Positions 1 through 8,416 of a stretch of 64,000 nt of DNA are shown in pieces. The DNA is from Xenophilus azovorans DSM 13620 (lineage in GTDB: Bacteria; Pseudomonadota; Gammaproteobacteria; Burkholderiales; Burkholderiaceae_C). Positions within the stretch are counted from its first letter, which is position 1; each line of letters starts with the position of its first letter. Made by a program: the position numbers and the translations under genes. The notes below the pieces were generated by a model. The model was not told the origin of the DNA and ran no database searches. It saw only the letters and a list, made by a program, of their open reading frames with translations. Location: the NCBI RefSeq assembly GCF_000745855.1, contig NZ_KN050767.1, positions 96,802 to 160,801 of the forward strand, in the 5' to 3' direction.

Positions 1-525
1 GTGCTGTACGGAGCGGGCCGCAATCCCAGCAACCCCATCAATCAGGCGCAGGATCAGCAGCAACTCAACACGTTGGGGGCGGTTGGACTGGTGGTTGGGG
101 CGCCGCTCGCGGGCGGTCTCGGCTTGCCTGTCTTGGTGAATGCGGGGGTGACGGCGCAGACGGTCTCATTGACAGGAGGGGTGGCGGGGGTGACGGGCGG
201 GCAATGGCTCGCATCCGCGGGCGGAGGGGCGCTTATTGGTGTAGCAGGCGAGGGCTTGCTGCATCCATCAACTGCAACGCCGGGCAGTGTCTTTTGGGCT
301 GGCTTGGGTGGATCCCTGGGCGGAGCGACCAAGCTCGTTGGTAATGCGTACTTCGGTCTGGCGAATCAGTGGGTTCCAACCACTTGGGGTAATGTAGGCA
401 CAGCATTGTTAGGTTCCCAAATCGTAGGACGATCAGTTAATCAGGGCGGATCCGCTGTGACTAATGTGAATGGCGGAACATCTTGGTGGAATACCCCTAT
501 CTTCGGGCGCAGCAATCCTCAATAA
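1..525 (+). CDS. C-terminal end of a haemagglutinin/CDI-type polymorphic toxin (5'-partial)
   Basis: The reading frame is open at the left edge, so the GTG at base 1 is probably internal and this is the last 174 residues of a large secreted protein. The segment is Gly/Ala-rich and hydrophobic (roughly residues 24-50, 72-85 and 96-120) and ends in a short polar tail with a Trp pair (WW near residue 161). No nuclease or deaminase motif is visible. The toxin assignment rests on context: the next gene is a small membrane protein with its own ribosome-binding site, followed by haemagglutinin repeat fragments and further toxin-tip modules. A hydrophobic tip would fit a membrane-acting toxin, but that is inference. 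It could also be an inactive linker. Confidence 0.5.
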   Translation: MLYGAGRNPSNPINQAQDQQQLNTLGAVGLVVGAPLAGGLGLPVLVNAGVTAQTVSLTGGVAGVTGGQWLASAGGGALIGVAGEGLLHPSTATPGSVFWAGLGGSLGGATKLVGNAYFGLANQWVPTTWGNVGTALLGSQIVGRSVNQGGSAVTNVNGGTSWWNTPIFGRSNPQ

Positions 526-547
526 AACTGGCGATCAGGAGAAGCCA

Positions 548-913
548 ATGAAAAAACCCGCCAGTAATGTGCCAGGAATTCCATTTAATTTTGATTGGAT
601 TCCTCTTATGTTGGATCCTGATCTTTGGGAGTTGAATAAATTTGTACCTTTGCGGCGAGTAAAGTTGGTTTCATTTTACGCGCTCTCGATGGCGGTATTT
701 GCAGGAATAATTTGCTTGATAAGTTATATCGGCGTAGGTATTCAAACTAGCTTTACTGCTACATCGACTTGGACTTTTTCGTTGGTTATTTTGGGGTTGG
801 GCTGCTGTTTTGGCGTTATTTACGGGGTAGGAGTTCTTTTCGATTTTAATAAATTTAAACGCCAATATGAGCAAGAAGAGCACCAGAGCACCAAAGTAGA
901 TGAGTCCTCTTGA
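548..913 (+). CDS. Putative two-pass membrane immunity protein
   Basis: This is a 121-residue protein with two clear membrane segments (about residues 41-63 and 76-98), a cytosolic-looking N-terminus and a charged C-terminal tail (KFKRQYEQEEHQ). The ATG at 548 is preceded by an AGGAGAAG ribosome-binding site at about 537-544. The upstream in-frame ATG at 470 lies inside the preceding gene and is less likely. The gene is visibly AT-richer than its flanks, as is usual for transferred immunity genes. It sits directly behind a toxin tip, so its likely role is to protect the producer's inner membrane from that toxin. No family was recognised; the role is inferred from position and topology. Confidence 0.55.
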   Translation: MKKPASNVPGIPFNFDWIPLMLDPDLWELNKFVPLRRVKLVSFYALSMAVFAGIICLISYIGVGIQTSFTATSTWTFSLVILGLGCCFGVIYGVGVLFDFNKFKRQYEQEEHQSTKVDESS

Positions 914-916
914 AGC

Positions 917-1079
917 GACATCGACGGCAACGGCGCGCTGCTGTCGGGCCAGCGGGTGAATCTGCAGCTCACCGCCGCTGGGGCCGATCTGAACAACGTC
1001 TCGGGCACCATCGCCGGGCGCCAGGCGGTGCAGATCGACGCGCAGGCGGGGTTGAATGCGGCTGCGAACAACGCATCCT
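917..1079 (+). pseudogene. Haemagglutinin-repeat fragment
   Basis: One frame reads a typical filamentous-haemagglutinin beta-helix repeat, including NLQLTAAGADLNNVSGTIAG and QAVQIDAQAGLNAAANN. No start codon with a ribosome-binding site precedes it. The match ends at about 1079, and the following pretoxin segment is in a different frame. It is a recombination remnant: part of the conserved cdiA/fhaB body copied along with a displaced toxin tip, as in orphan toxin-immunity modules. Confidence 0.6.
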
Positions 1080-1092
1080 GCACCCGAACGAT

Positions 1093-1335
1093 CGCAACAT
1101 GGCCGCTGCGCTCGCAAGCCGAGGGCCGTACTCCGAGGAGGAAATCCTGGCGGCCATGCGCTGGAGCAATGGGCAGAACAGCAATGGCAGCGTGTCGCCC
1201 GCAACGCAGCAGGTTTATGGCATGACCGGCGCATCGCTGGGCAGTAACTCGCCCACCGGCAACTTGGCGGGGGACATGGCCTATGACTCGGGACTGCGCG
1301 TGCGACCGCAGGGCGGCAGTTCAACGTCCTTCGGA
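1093..1335 (+). repeat. Pretoxin direct repeat, copy 1
   Basis: This DNA encodes the pretoxin part of module A and recurs at about 2065-2305 in direct orientation. It is nearly identical by eye over its central 130 bp, from the AMRWSNG codons to the AGDMAYD codons. Such homology would allow a displaced toxin tip to recombine with its neighbour or with the main gene. Confidence 0.7.
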
Positions 1336-1899
1336 GAGGTCTTGCCGCCTGCGCCGTCCAGGGAGTTGATGAACTTCATCACGACCAACACGGGTGGGGC
1401 AAGCTCGCCATACCAGTTCAATACGGCAGGGATGACGTATGGGCCGAGCCCGACACCGGATCGAGGAAGATGTTCGACTGCTGAGTGTGCCGCTGGATTG
1501 GCCGGTTCACAAGGACGAGGGTTGTTGCCAGACTATATGGCCTTCAATCCCGGCGCTCATACTCTCAGCGGCGCGGGGGCTGTCAGCTTATATGACGGAT
1601 CTGTCTATGCCGGGGGCGGTGTGAGTATTGCCAATGTGAACCCTGGTTTTAGGCCGTCAGGTGGATTTGCGGCAGGTTACATCTTTGGCGTCAATGACGC
1701 TCAAGGTGTCAATAATTTTCTCAGTGGATCAGGCTCTCAAGGCGGTATTTCCATCCCTGTATTTGGAAGATTTAATTTGACCTTGGGATTAAATCATTCG
1801 TATGGAGGCGCAACCGCTGTTGAGTTTGGCGTAATGCCGCCTAGTGGATTGACTGTGTTTTACAGTCCATGGGGATTTACTTCGCAAATAAATAAATAG
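1099..1899 (+). CDS. Orphan pretoxin-toxin module A
   Basis: This 266-residue frame runs from ATG 1099. The N-terminal part (about residues 1-100) carries the pretoxin signature PYSEEEILAAMRWSNG and QQVYGMTGASLGSNSPTGNL. The C-terminal 150 residues form a Gly-rich domain with SQGRGLLPDYM, LYDGS, YIFGVNDAQG and IPVFGRFN followed by LNHSYGGATA. The same domain recurs in the module at 2038-2868, so it is a real repeated family. Alternating small and hydrophobic residues suggest beta-hairpins. No strong ribosome-binding site precedes the ATG and the upstream haemagglutinin fragment is out of frame, so it may be a silent cassette that needs recombination onto the main gene. The toxin activity is unknown. 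Confidence 0.55.
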   Translation: MAAALASRGPYSEEEILAAMRWSNGQNSNGSVSPATQQVYGMTGASLGSNSPTGNLAGDMAYDSGLRVRPQGGSSTSFGEVLPPAPSRELMNFITTNTGGASSPYQFNTAGMTYGPSPTPDRGRCSTAECAAGLAGSQGRGLLPDYMAFNPGAHTLSGAGAVSLYDGSVYAGGGVSIANVNPGFRPSGGFAAGYIFGVNDAQGVNNFLSGSGSQGGISIPVFGRFNLTLGLNHSYGGATAVEFGVMPPSGLTVFYSPWGFTSQINK

Positions 1900-1908
1900 A
1901 ATTAAATC

Positions 1909-2037
1909 ATGACATTTCCTGGCCCGACAAGGGAAGATTATAAAAAAATGAGCAAAAAGCAAAAAATCTTCTATTGGGGATATTATGTTTTTTTGTATAG
2001 CATTTTTTTGGGATTAATTATTTATGCTTTGATTTGA
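1909..2037 (+). CDS. 42-residue single-pass membrane protein, candidate immunity partner of module A
   Basis: The frame starts 9 bp after the toxin-like module. Its N-terminus is polar (MTFPGPTREDYKKMSKKQK), followed by IFYW and one hydrophobic segment (about residues 25-42) that reaches the stop. It is very AT-rich. A second copy of its N-terminus lies behind the paralogous module at 2884, with the shared core YKKM-x3-QKIFYW. Two copies in the same relative position argue for a real gene family linked to this toxin type. An immunity role is inferred. No known family was recognised. Confidence 0.5.
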   Translation: MTFPGPTREDYKKMSKKQKIFYWGYYVFLYSIFLGLIIYALI

Positions 2038-2868
2038 ATCAATGAGAGCGATGCTCGCGGGTCTTGCAAAACGGCCGCTGCGCTTGCAAACGTAGGGCCG
2101 TATTCAGAGCAAGACATTCTGGACGCCATGCGCTGGAGCAACGGGCGCAACGCCAATGGAAGCGTGTCGCCCGCAACGCAGCAGGTCTATGGCATGACCG
2201 GCGCATAGCTGGGCAGTAACTCGCCCACCGGCAACTTGGCGGGGGACATGGCCTATGACGCGGGCTTGCGTGTACGGCCGCAGGGCGGCAGCACTGCGTC
2301 ATCGTCCTTCCAGGAGGTGCTGCCCAATGCGCCGCCGCCAGCGCTCATGAACTTCATCACCACCAATACGAACGGGGCATATCAGTTCAATACGGCGGGG
2401 ATGACGTATGGGCCACCCCAAATAAACCTTCCGTCAAGCTGTATGAGCCATATGTGTGCAAATGCAAACGCTGGAATAGGGATATCGCAAGGGCGTGGAT
2501 TGCTGCCTGACTATATGTCGTTAAATCCAGGGTTGCATACTGCTGGAGGAAGCGCGGCAATTAATTTATATGATGGCACGACCTTCGTTGGTGGTGGTGT
2601 TAATATTTTCAGTAAAGACCCCAGGTACAAACCTTCTGGCTCCATAAATTATGGATATATTTTTGGCGTAAATGACGCGCAGGGAACTAGTGGTTTTCTC
2701 GGCGGACATGGAACGCAGGGTGGTGTGTCAATTCCAGTTTTTGGGCGCTTTAACGCTGTATTGGGGTTCAACCACTCTTATGGGGGAGCGACAGCTTTAG
2801 AAATTGGAATATCTCCTCCGGGGCGCTATCTGGATATTACAGTCCTTGGAGTCTCTCTGGTGAAATAA
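2038..2868 (+). pseudogene. Orphan pretoxin-toxin module B, interrupted by a stop codon
   Basis: The frame resumes the pretoxin sequence (PYSEQDILDAMRWSNG, then QQVYGMTGA), meets TAG at 2206-2208, and continues without further stops through the toxin-like domain to TAA 2866-2868. Internal starts at TTG 2236 or ATG 2248 could still give a protein of about 210 residues. The C-terminal domain parallels module A, with SQGRGLLPDYM, YIFGVNDAQG, IPVFGRFN and NHSYGGATALE, while the segment after the shared PYQFNTAGMTYGP-type junction diverges. The start of the domain includes two Cys residues not matched in module A. It is best read as a decayed or silent orphan toxin cassette. Confidence 0.6.
2065..2305 (+). 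repeat. Pretoxin direct repeat, copy 2
   Basis: Direct copy of the 1093-1335 segment. It differs by scattered substitutions and one that creates an in-frame TAG at 2206-2208 where copy 1 has TCG. Confidence 0.7.
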
Positions 2869-2883
2869 AAAAATAGAATGCGT

Positions 2884-2990
2884 ATGGCAAATCCTCGTGG
2901 CCCATCTGATGCCGAGTACAAAAAAAATGACAGAATCGCAAAAGATATTTTATTGGATTTTTGCTGATTCTATTCGGGATTTTTTAATTA
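2884..2990 (+). pseudogene. Frameshifted paralogue of the 42-residue membrane protein
   Basis: From ATG 2884 the frame gives MANPRGPSDAEYKK, then slips at a run of eight A (about 2920-2927). Removing one A restores KMTESQKIFYWIFADSIRDF, clearly homologous to the protein at 1909-2037. As read, translation ends at a TGA after only 27 residues. Homology is lost at about 2990, where unrelated sequence begins, so the 3' part is missing too. Confidence 0.55.
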
Positions 2991-3293
2991 ATCGGCGCGC
3001 AGGCGGGCTTGAATTCGGTGCAGAACATTCTGGACGTGCGCAGCCAGGTCTATGGCATCAATCACAAGCGCGAAGACGCTTCGAACTATTTCGTGATGAG
3101 CATCACCTGGGCGCGATTGATCGATGCGCGCTCGAAGGCCGTGATCGCCGAAGCGCGCTGCATTCCGACCAAGACACCACCGACGCAGCCCCTCGACCGG
3201 CTTGTGGCGAACAACGCAGAAGGCATCAAGGCCGGCCTGGCGGCGTATGTCGAGCCCTGTATCGAACAGCTCGCGGCCAAGATGAAACTCTGA
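2988..3293 (+). pseudogene. C-terminal fragment of an unrecognised protein
   Basis: About 100 codons in one open frame, containing QNILDVRSQVYGINHKRED, SITWARLIDARSKAVIAEAR and a helical end (GIKAGLAAYVEPCIEQLAAK), with a TGA at 3291-3293. The first codons (IGAQAGLN) resemble the haemagglutinin-type QAGLN repeat seen at 1045-1060, so a recombination joint lies near 2990-3010. GC content returns to the high chromosomal level here. There is no convincing start; TTG 3009 is possible but has no ribosome-binding site. It is probably the stump of a gene truncated by insertion of the toxin cassettes. Function unknown. Confidence 0.4.
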
Positions 3294-3329
3294 GGCCGAA
3301 GCCCGGCGCCGGCGCCCGGGCTTCGGCCT
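3293..3329. terminator. Bidirectional stem-loop between convergent genes
   Basis: Perfect 14-bp arms (AGGCCGAAGCCCGG at 3293-3306 and its complement at 3316-3329) enclose a 9-nt loop. It lies exactly between the stop at 3293 and the stop of ggt at 3343. There is no long T-run, so termination may be weak or factor-assisted. Confidence 0.65.
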
Positions 3330-3342
3330 CCTGGGCCCGCGC

Positions 3343-5154
<1,812 letters not shown>

Positions 5155-5287
5155 GAGGGGGATCTCCTTGAATTGGTGTCGTTTGTCGTGTGGCCGTCGG
5201 ATGCGGCGAGGCAGGCGCGCCGCGCCGGCGGCGTCGGGCAGTGTAGGAGCGCCCCCGGCGCCGGGGCGGCGCTTTTGTCTCAACCGG

Positions 5288-6316
5288 TTACCGGCGCGGC
5301 GCCCCGCCGCCCTGCGCGGCGGAGGAGGGCGAGCCCGGCAGGCCGAACTGCCGCCAAGCGCGCCGCAACTGCGTGTCGGAGCCGAAGCCCGCCGCCTCGG
5401 CTGCGTGCGTGACGCTGGTGCCGGCGGCCAGGGCGGCCTGCGCCACCGCCAGCCGCAGCCGCCGCAGCCAGGCCAGCGGCGCGATGCCGGCGTGCTCCAC
5501 GAACAGGCGCGTGAGGTGGCGCGGCGAGGTGCGGGCCACCTCGGCCATGCGCGGCACGGTCCATACGGCCTGGGGCTGTTCGCTCACCGCGTCCTGCACG
5601 CGGTGCAGGGCCGCATGCAGGTGGTTGCGGTGCGCGAGGAAGGGCGAAAGCTCCGGGTCGTGCGGCCCGCGCCGCAGCGGCATCACCATCGTCTGCGCCA
5701 CCTGCGCGGCCAATGCCTCGCCGCACAGGGCGCCGATGCGGTGCAGCACCAGGTCGATGCCGGTGGTGACGCCGGCGCTGCTGCATACCGGCGGGTCCAT
5801 GACGAAGACGCGGTTGGCCACCACGTCGCAGCCGGGCGCGGCGGCAGCCAGTTCGTCCAGGTGCTGGTGGTGCGTGGTGGCGCGCCGGCCGGCCAGCAGC
5901 CCGGCGTGCGCGGCCAGCACGGCGCCGGCGCAGACGGCGAGCAGTTCCAGCCGGCCGGCGGCCAGCCGCTGGCCGCGCAGCCAGTGCAGCAGGGCGCGCG
6001 CGTCGTCGCCCGCCACGTCGATGCGGCGGCCCGGCTGGCCGACGAGGACGATCCAGGCCGGCCGCGCATCCCACTGCACGGGCAGCGGCGCCAGGCCCGC
6101 GAGCTGCACCCCGACCGAACTGGGCAGCTGCGGCCGGGGCGCGGCGAACTCGAGGTCGAAGCAGGGCGGCCGTCCCGCCGCGGCGAGCAACTGGTTGGCG
6201 ATGCGCAGCGCCTCGGCCGGGCCGGCCCAGTCCAGCACCAGGCTGCCGGGCAGCAGGGTGAAGACGACCCGGATGGGCAGCGGCGGGGCCGGGCCGTCGG
6301 CGGGCAGGCGGGCCAT
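5288..6316 (-). CDS. GlxA-type transcriptional regulator (DJ-1/PfpI domain plus AraC helix-turn-helix)
   Basis: 342 residues. The N-terminal half (about 14-190) is a DJ-1/PfpI-like amidotransferase-type domain with the elbow AVCAGAVL (Cys129) and the TTHHQHLDEL motif typical of this regulator group. The C-terminal 100 residues contain two AraC-type helix-turn-helix motifs (TSPRHLTRLFVEHAG and AAEAAGFGSDTQLRRAWRQF). The start is ATG 6316. It lies 6 bp downstream of the ABM monooxygenase gene and in line with a cysteine hydrolase, so it probably regulates this small operon. The effector cannot be read from the sequence. Confidence 0.88.
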   Translation of the reverse strand: MARLPADGPAPPLPIRVVFTLLPGSLVLDWAGPAEALRIANQLLAAAGRPPCFDLEFAAPRPQLPSSVGVQLAGLAPLPVQWDARPAWIVLVGQPGRRIDVAGDDARALLHWLRGQRLAAGRLELLAVCAGAVLAAHAGLLAGRRATTHHQHLDELAAAAPGCDVVANRVFVMDPPVCSSAGVTTGIDLVLHRIGALCGEALAAQVAQTMVMPLRRGPHDPELSPFLAHRNHLHAALHRVQDAVSEQPQAVWTVPRMAEVARTSPRHLTRLFVEHAGIAPLAWLRRLRLAVAQAALAAGTSVTHAAEAAGFGSDTQLRRAWRQFGLPGSPSSAAQGGGAPRR

Positions 6317-6322
6317 GCGGCG

Positions 6323-6682
6323 TCAGCTCTCCTCGGGCGCGGCCGAGCCGTAGGCCCGCTCGACCCGCGCCACGCGCAGCTGGAAGGCCTCGTACCAGCG
6401 CGTGCGCCCCTGCTCGCGGGCCAGCGTGTGCTCGGCGTGGCGGCGCCAGGCGGCGATCGCCTCCTCGCTCGCCCAGTACGAGACGGTGATGCCGAAGCCG
6501 TCGGCCCCGCGCGCGCTCTCCACCCCGAGGAAGCCGGGCTGCTGCGCGGCCAGCGCGACCATGCGCCCGGCGGTGGCCTCGTAGCCCGCGGCGTCCTCGG
6601 CATTGCGCTGCGACGAGAAGATCACGGCGTAGCAGGGCCCGGCGGGCAGCCGGGCGAAGGGGGAGGGCGCATCGGTCGTCAA
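6323..6682 (-). CDS. ABM-family (antibiotic biosynthesis monooxygenase-like) protein
   Basis: 119 residues with a ferredoxin-like ABM fold pattern: a first strand (CYAVIFSS), the QPGFLGVESARG turn, then the SYWASEEAIAAWRRHAEH strand-helix unit that is diagnostic for the family. The only plausible start is TTG 6682 (no in-frame ATG or GTG nearby). Members are small cytosolic dimers, often cofactor-free oxygenases or haem-degrading-like proteins; the substrate is not evident. It sits between the GlxA-type regulator and the cysteine hydrolase in the same direction. Confidence 0.75.
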   Translation of the reverse strand: MTTDAPSPFARLPAGPCYAVIFSSQRNAEDAAGYEATAGRMVALAAQQPGFLGVESARGADGFGITVSYWASEEAIAAWRRHAEHTLAREQGRTRWYEAFQLRVARVERAYGSAAPEES

Positions 6683-6704
6683 GCAGGGGCTCCGGGGTGG
6701 GTAC

Positions 6705-7265
6705 TCAGGGCGCGCCGCGTTCCAGCGCCTGCGCGGCGGTGCAGACGTGGGCGAAGCGGCCGTGCAGCACGGTGGCGGTGCGCGCGCAGATCTGCGCGGC
6801 AGCGAGCGGCTGGCCGTCGGGCTGCGTCATGTCGAAGGTCAGCGTCGCGTCCAGCGCGTAGTCCACCTGCCAGCCCAGGTCGCTGGCGTGGCGCGCGGTG
6901 GTCTCGCAGCACTGCTCGGTGCGGATGCCGCTGACGATGATGCGGCCGATGCCGTGGCGGACGAGCCAGACGTCCAGCCCGGTGCCGACCAGCGCGCTGT
7001 GGCGGTGCTTGACGAAGGTGTCGGCGGGCGTGAACGGGGCCAGTCCGGCGAGGGGCCGCACGTGGCCGGAGGCTTCGGCGAAGGGGTTGTCGGCCGTCTC
7101 GGGGCCATCGACGTGGAAGATCCGCAGGATCGGGACGCCGGCCGCGGCGCAGCCTTCGATCAGCGCGTTCTGCGCCGCCAGGTACGCCGGCACGTCGGCC
7201 TCGGTGAAGTAGGGGCGGTGGCGGAAGGACTCCTGGGCGTCGATCACAATCAGACAGGTCTTCAC
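6705..7265 (-). CDS. Cysteine hydrolase, isochorismatase-like family
   Basis: 186 residues. The catalytic triad of the family is readable: Asp9 in VIDAQESF, Lys86 in FVKHRHSAL and Cys119 in SGIRTEQCC, with a cis-peptide-type SGIRTE turn before it. The start is GTG 7265. The family includes nicotinamidase, isochorismatase and N-carbamoyl amidases; the active-site surroundings do not match classical PncA (no DWH metal motif), so it is more likely an isochorismatase-like or amidase member of unknown substrate. It is the first gene of a three-gene minus-strand unit with the ABM protein and the GlxA-type regulator. Confidence 0.82.
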   Translation of the reverse strand: MKTCLIVIDAQESFRHRPYFTEADVPAYLAAQNALIEGCAAAGVPILRIFHVDGPETADNPFAEASGHVRPLAGLAPFTPADTFVKHRHSALVGTGLDVWLVRHGIGRIIVSGIRTEQCCETTARHASDLGWQVDYALDATLTFDMTQPDGQPLAAAQICARTATVLHGRFAHVCTAAQALERGAP

Positions 7266-7366
7266 GGAAACTCTCCGAAGCGTTGAAGATGGATGGTGCC
7301 TGATTCTTCTGCGCGATGGGCCCCGTGTCCGGCGGCGATCGGACGATCTCCGGTCAGATCAGGACA

Positions 7367-8416
7367 TCATGGGTGCGATTCGTAGTCGATGTCCAGCCGC
7401 ACCCGCGCGCCGTGCCGGTCGATGCGCTCGGCACGGAAGTAGTGGCGGCCGCGGTACAGGTCCAGCGCCAGCGGCAGCGCGACCGGTTCGCCCCAGCTGC
7501 GGATGGCGAAGCCGCGCGCCGCCAGGCTGGCGAGCAGGGCGCCGAGCGCGGCCTCGTCGGCGTCCACGCGGATGTCGGCGTCGGCGGGCGCGGGGCCGGC
7601 CGGGTCGTGCAGCCAGCGCGCGAAGCTGCCGAAGAGGGTGAAGCGGTGGCCCTCGGCGCGCAGGGCCTCCAGCAGCGCCGCCGTGGCGGGCAGGTCCACC
7701 GCCTCGCGTTCCTTGCGGCAGACCAGCGCGTACTCGTGGCTGCGGTCGGTGCGCGCGTCGAAGGCGTCGAGCGGCCGCGGCGGGCGTTCGTAGACGATCA
7801 CGCGTTCCTCCTGCAGCACGAACAGGCTGCCCAGGATGCCGGCCAGGTCGAAGGCCAGCGGCAGCATGCGGCCGCCCAGGTGCAGGTTCTCCGCCATGGC
7901 GATGCAGAAGGCGCCCTCGGGCAGCCGCTCGCGCACGCGGTGGAACACCGAGCGCAGGCCCGCCAGGTGGGCCGCGTAGCTCTCGCTCGCGTAGAGCTGC
8001 CGCGCGGGCGCCGCCTCGGCGGGCCAGGCGCTGCCGAAGTAGGGCACGCTCGTCAGGCACAGGTCGAAGGGCGGCAGGGCCTCGCCGGCCAGCGTGTCGC
8101 ACGAGGCGGGCAGCACGCGCGGCACGGGCAGGCCCAGGCGTGCGAAGCGTTCGCCGATCAGCGCGATGCGCGCCGCGTCCACCTCGCAGCCCAGGGCCTC
8201 GCGGCCTTCCATGCGGGCGGCCAGCAGCGTGGTGCCGGCGCCGGCGAAGGGGTCGAACACCACCTCGCCCGGCCGGCTGAAGTGGCGGATGAAGGGCTGC
8301 ATCTGCGTCACCCAGCCGATGTCGCGGCCGCCCAGCGGGTCGTGCGTGGCCAGGGCGGGCGGCAGGCGGTGCGACGGCGGCTCGTCGTCCAGCCGCATCC
8401 AGCTTCGGCTATCCAT
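7367..8416 (-). CDS. DNA-methyltransferase-like domain fused to a nucleotidyltransferase-like domain
   Basis: 349 residues. Residues about 25-135 are a class I methyltransferase with the SAM loop DPFAGAGTT (55-63) and motif IV written TSVPYF (122-127) in place of the usual (T/S)PPY of N4/N6 amino-methylases. The C-terminal part has a minimal-nucleotidyltransferase pattern (GSFARW at 263-268, ADADIRVD about 20 residues later) but lacks an obvious third carboxylate. The start ATG 8416 overlaps the stop of the upstream radical SAM gene by 8 bp, so translation is probably coupled. Modification of DNA, RNA or a small molecule is possible. The fused architecture is unusual to me. Confidence 0.7.
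   Translation of the reverse strand: MDSRSWMRLDDEPPSHRLPPALATHDPLGGRDIGWVTQMQPFIRHFSRPGEVVFDPFAGAGTTLLAARMEGREALGCEVDAARIALIGERFARLGLPVPRVLPASCDTLAGEALPPFDLCLTSVPYFGSAWPAEAAPARQLYASESYAAHLAGLRSVFHRVRERLPEGAFCIAMAENLHLGGRMLPLAFDLAGILGSLFVLQEERVIVYERPPRPLDAFDARTDRSHEYALVCRKEREAVDLPATAALLEALRAEGHRFTLFGSFARWLHDPAGPAPADADIRVDADEAALGALLASLAARGFAIRSWGEPVALPLALDLYRGRHYFRAERIDRHGARVRLDIDYESHP

Noticed and set aside
1-3000. VENN or (E/Q)LYN-type CDI pretoxin motif
   Set aside because: Neither motif was found in the toxin modules; the pretoxin signature here is MRWSNG/QQVYGMTG. The CDI-like label therefore rests on haemagglutinin repeats and gene order only.
6705-7265. Second nicotinamidase for the nicotinate route
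   Set aside because: Isochorismatase-like triad is present, but the DWH metal motif of PncA is missing and the gene is 38 kb away beside a GlxA-type regulator.
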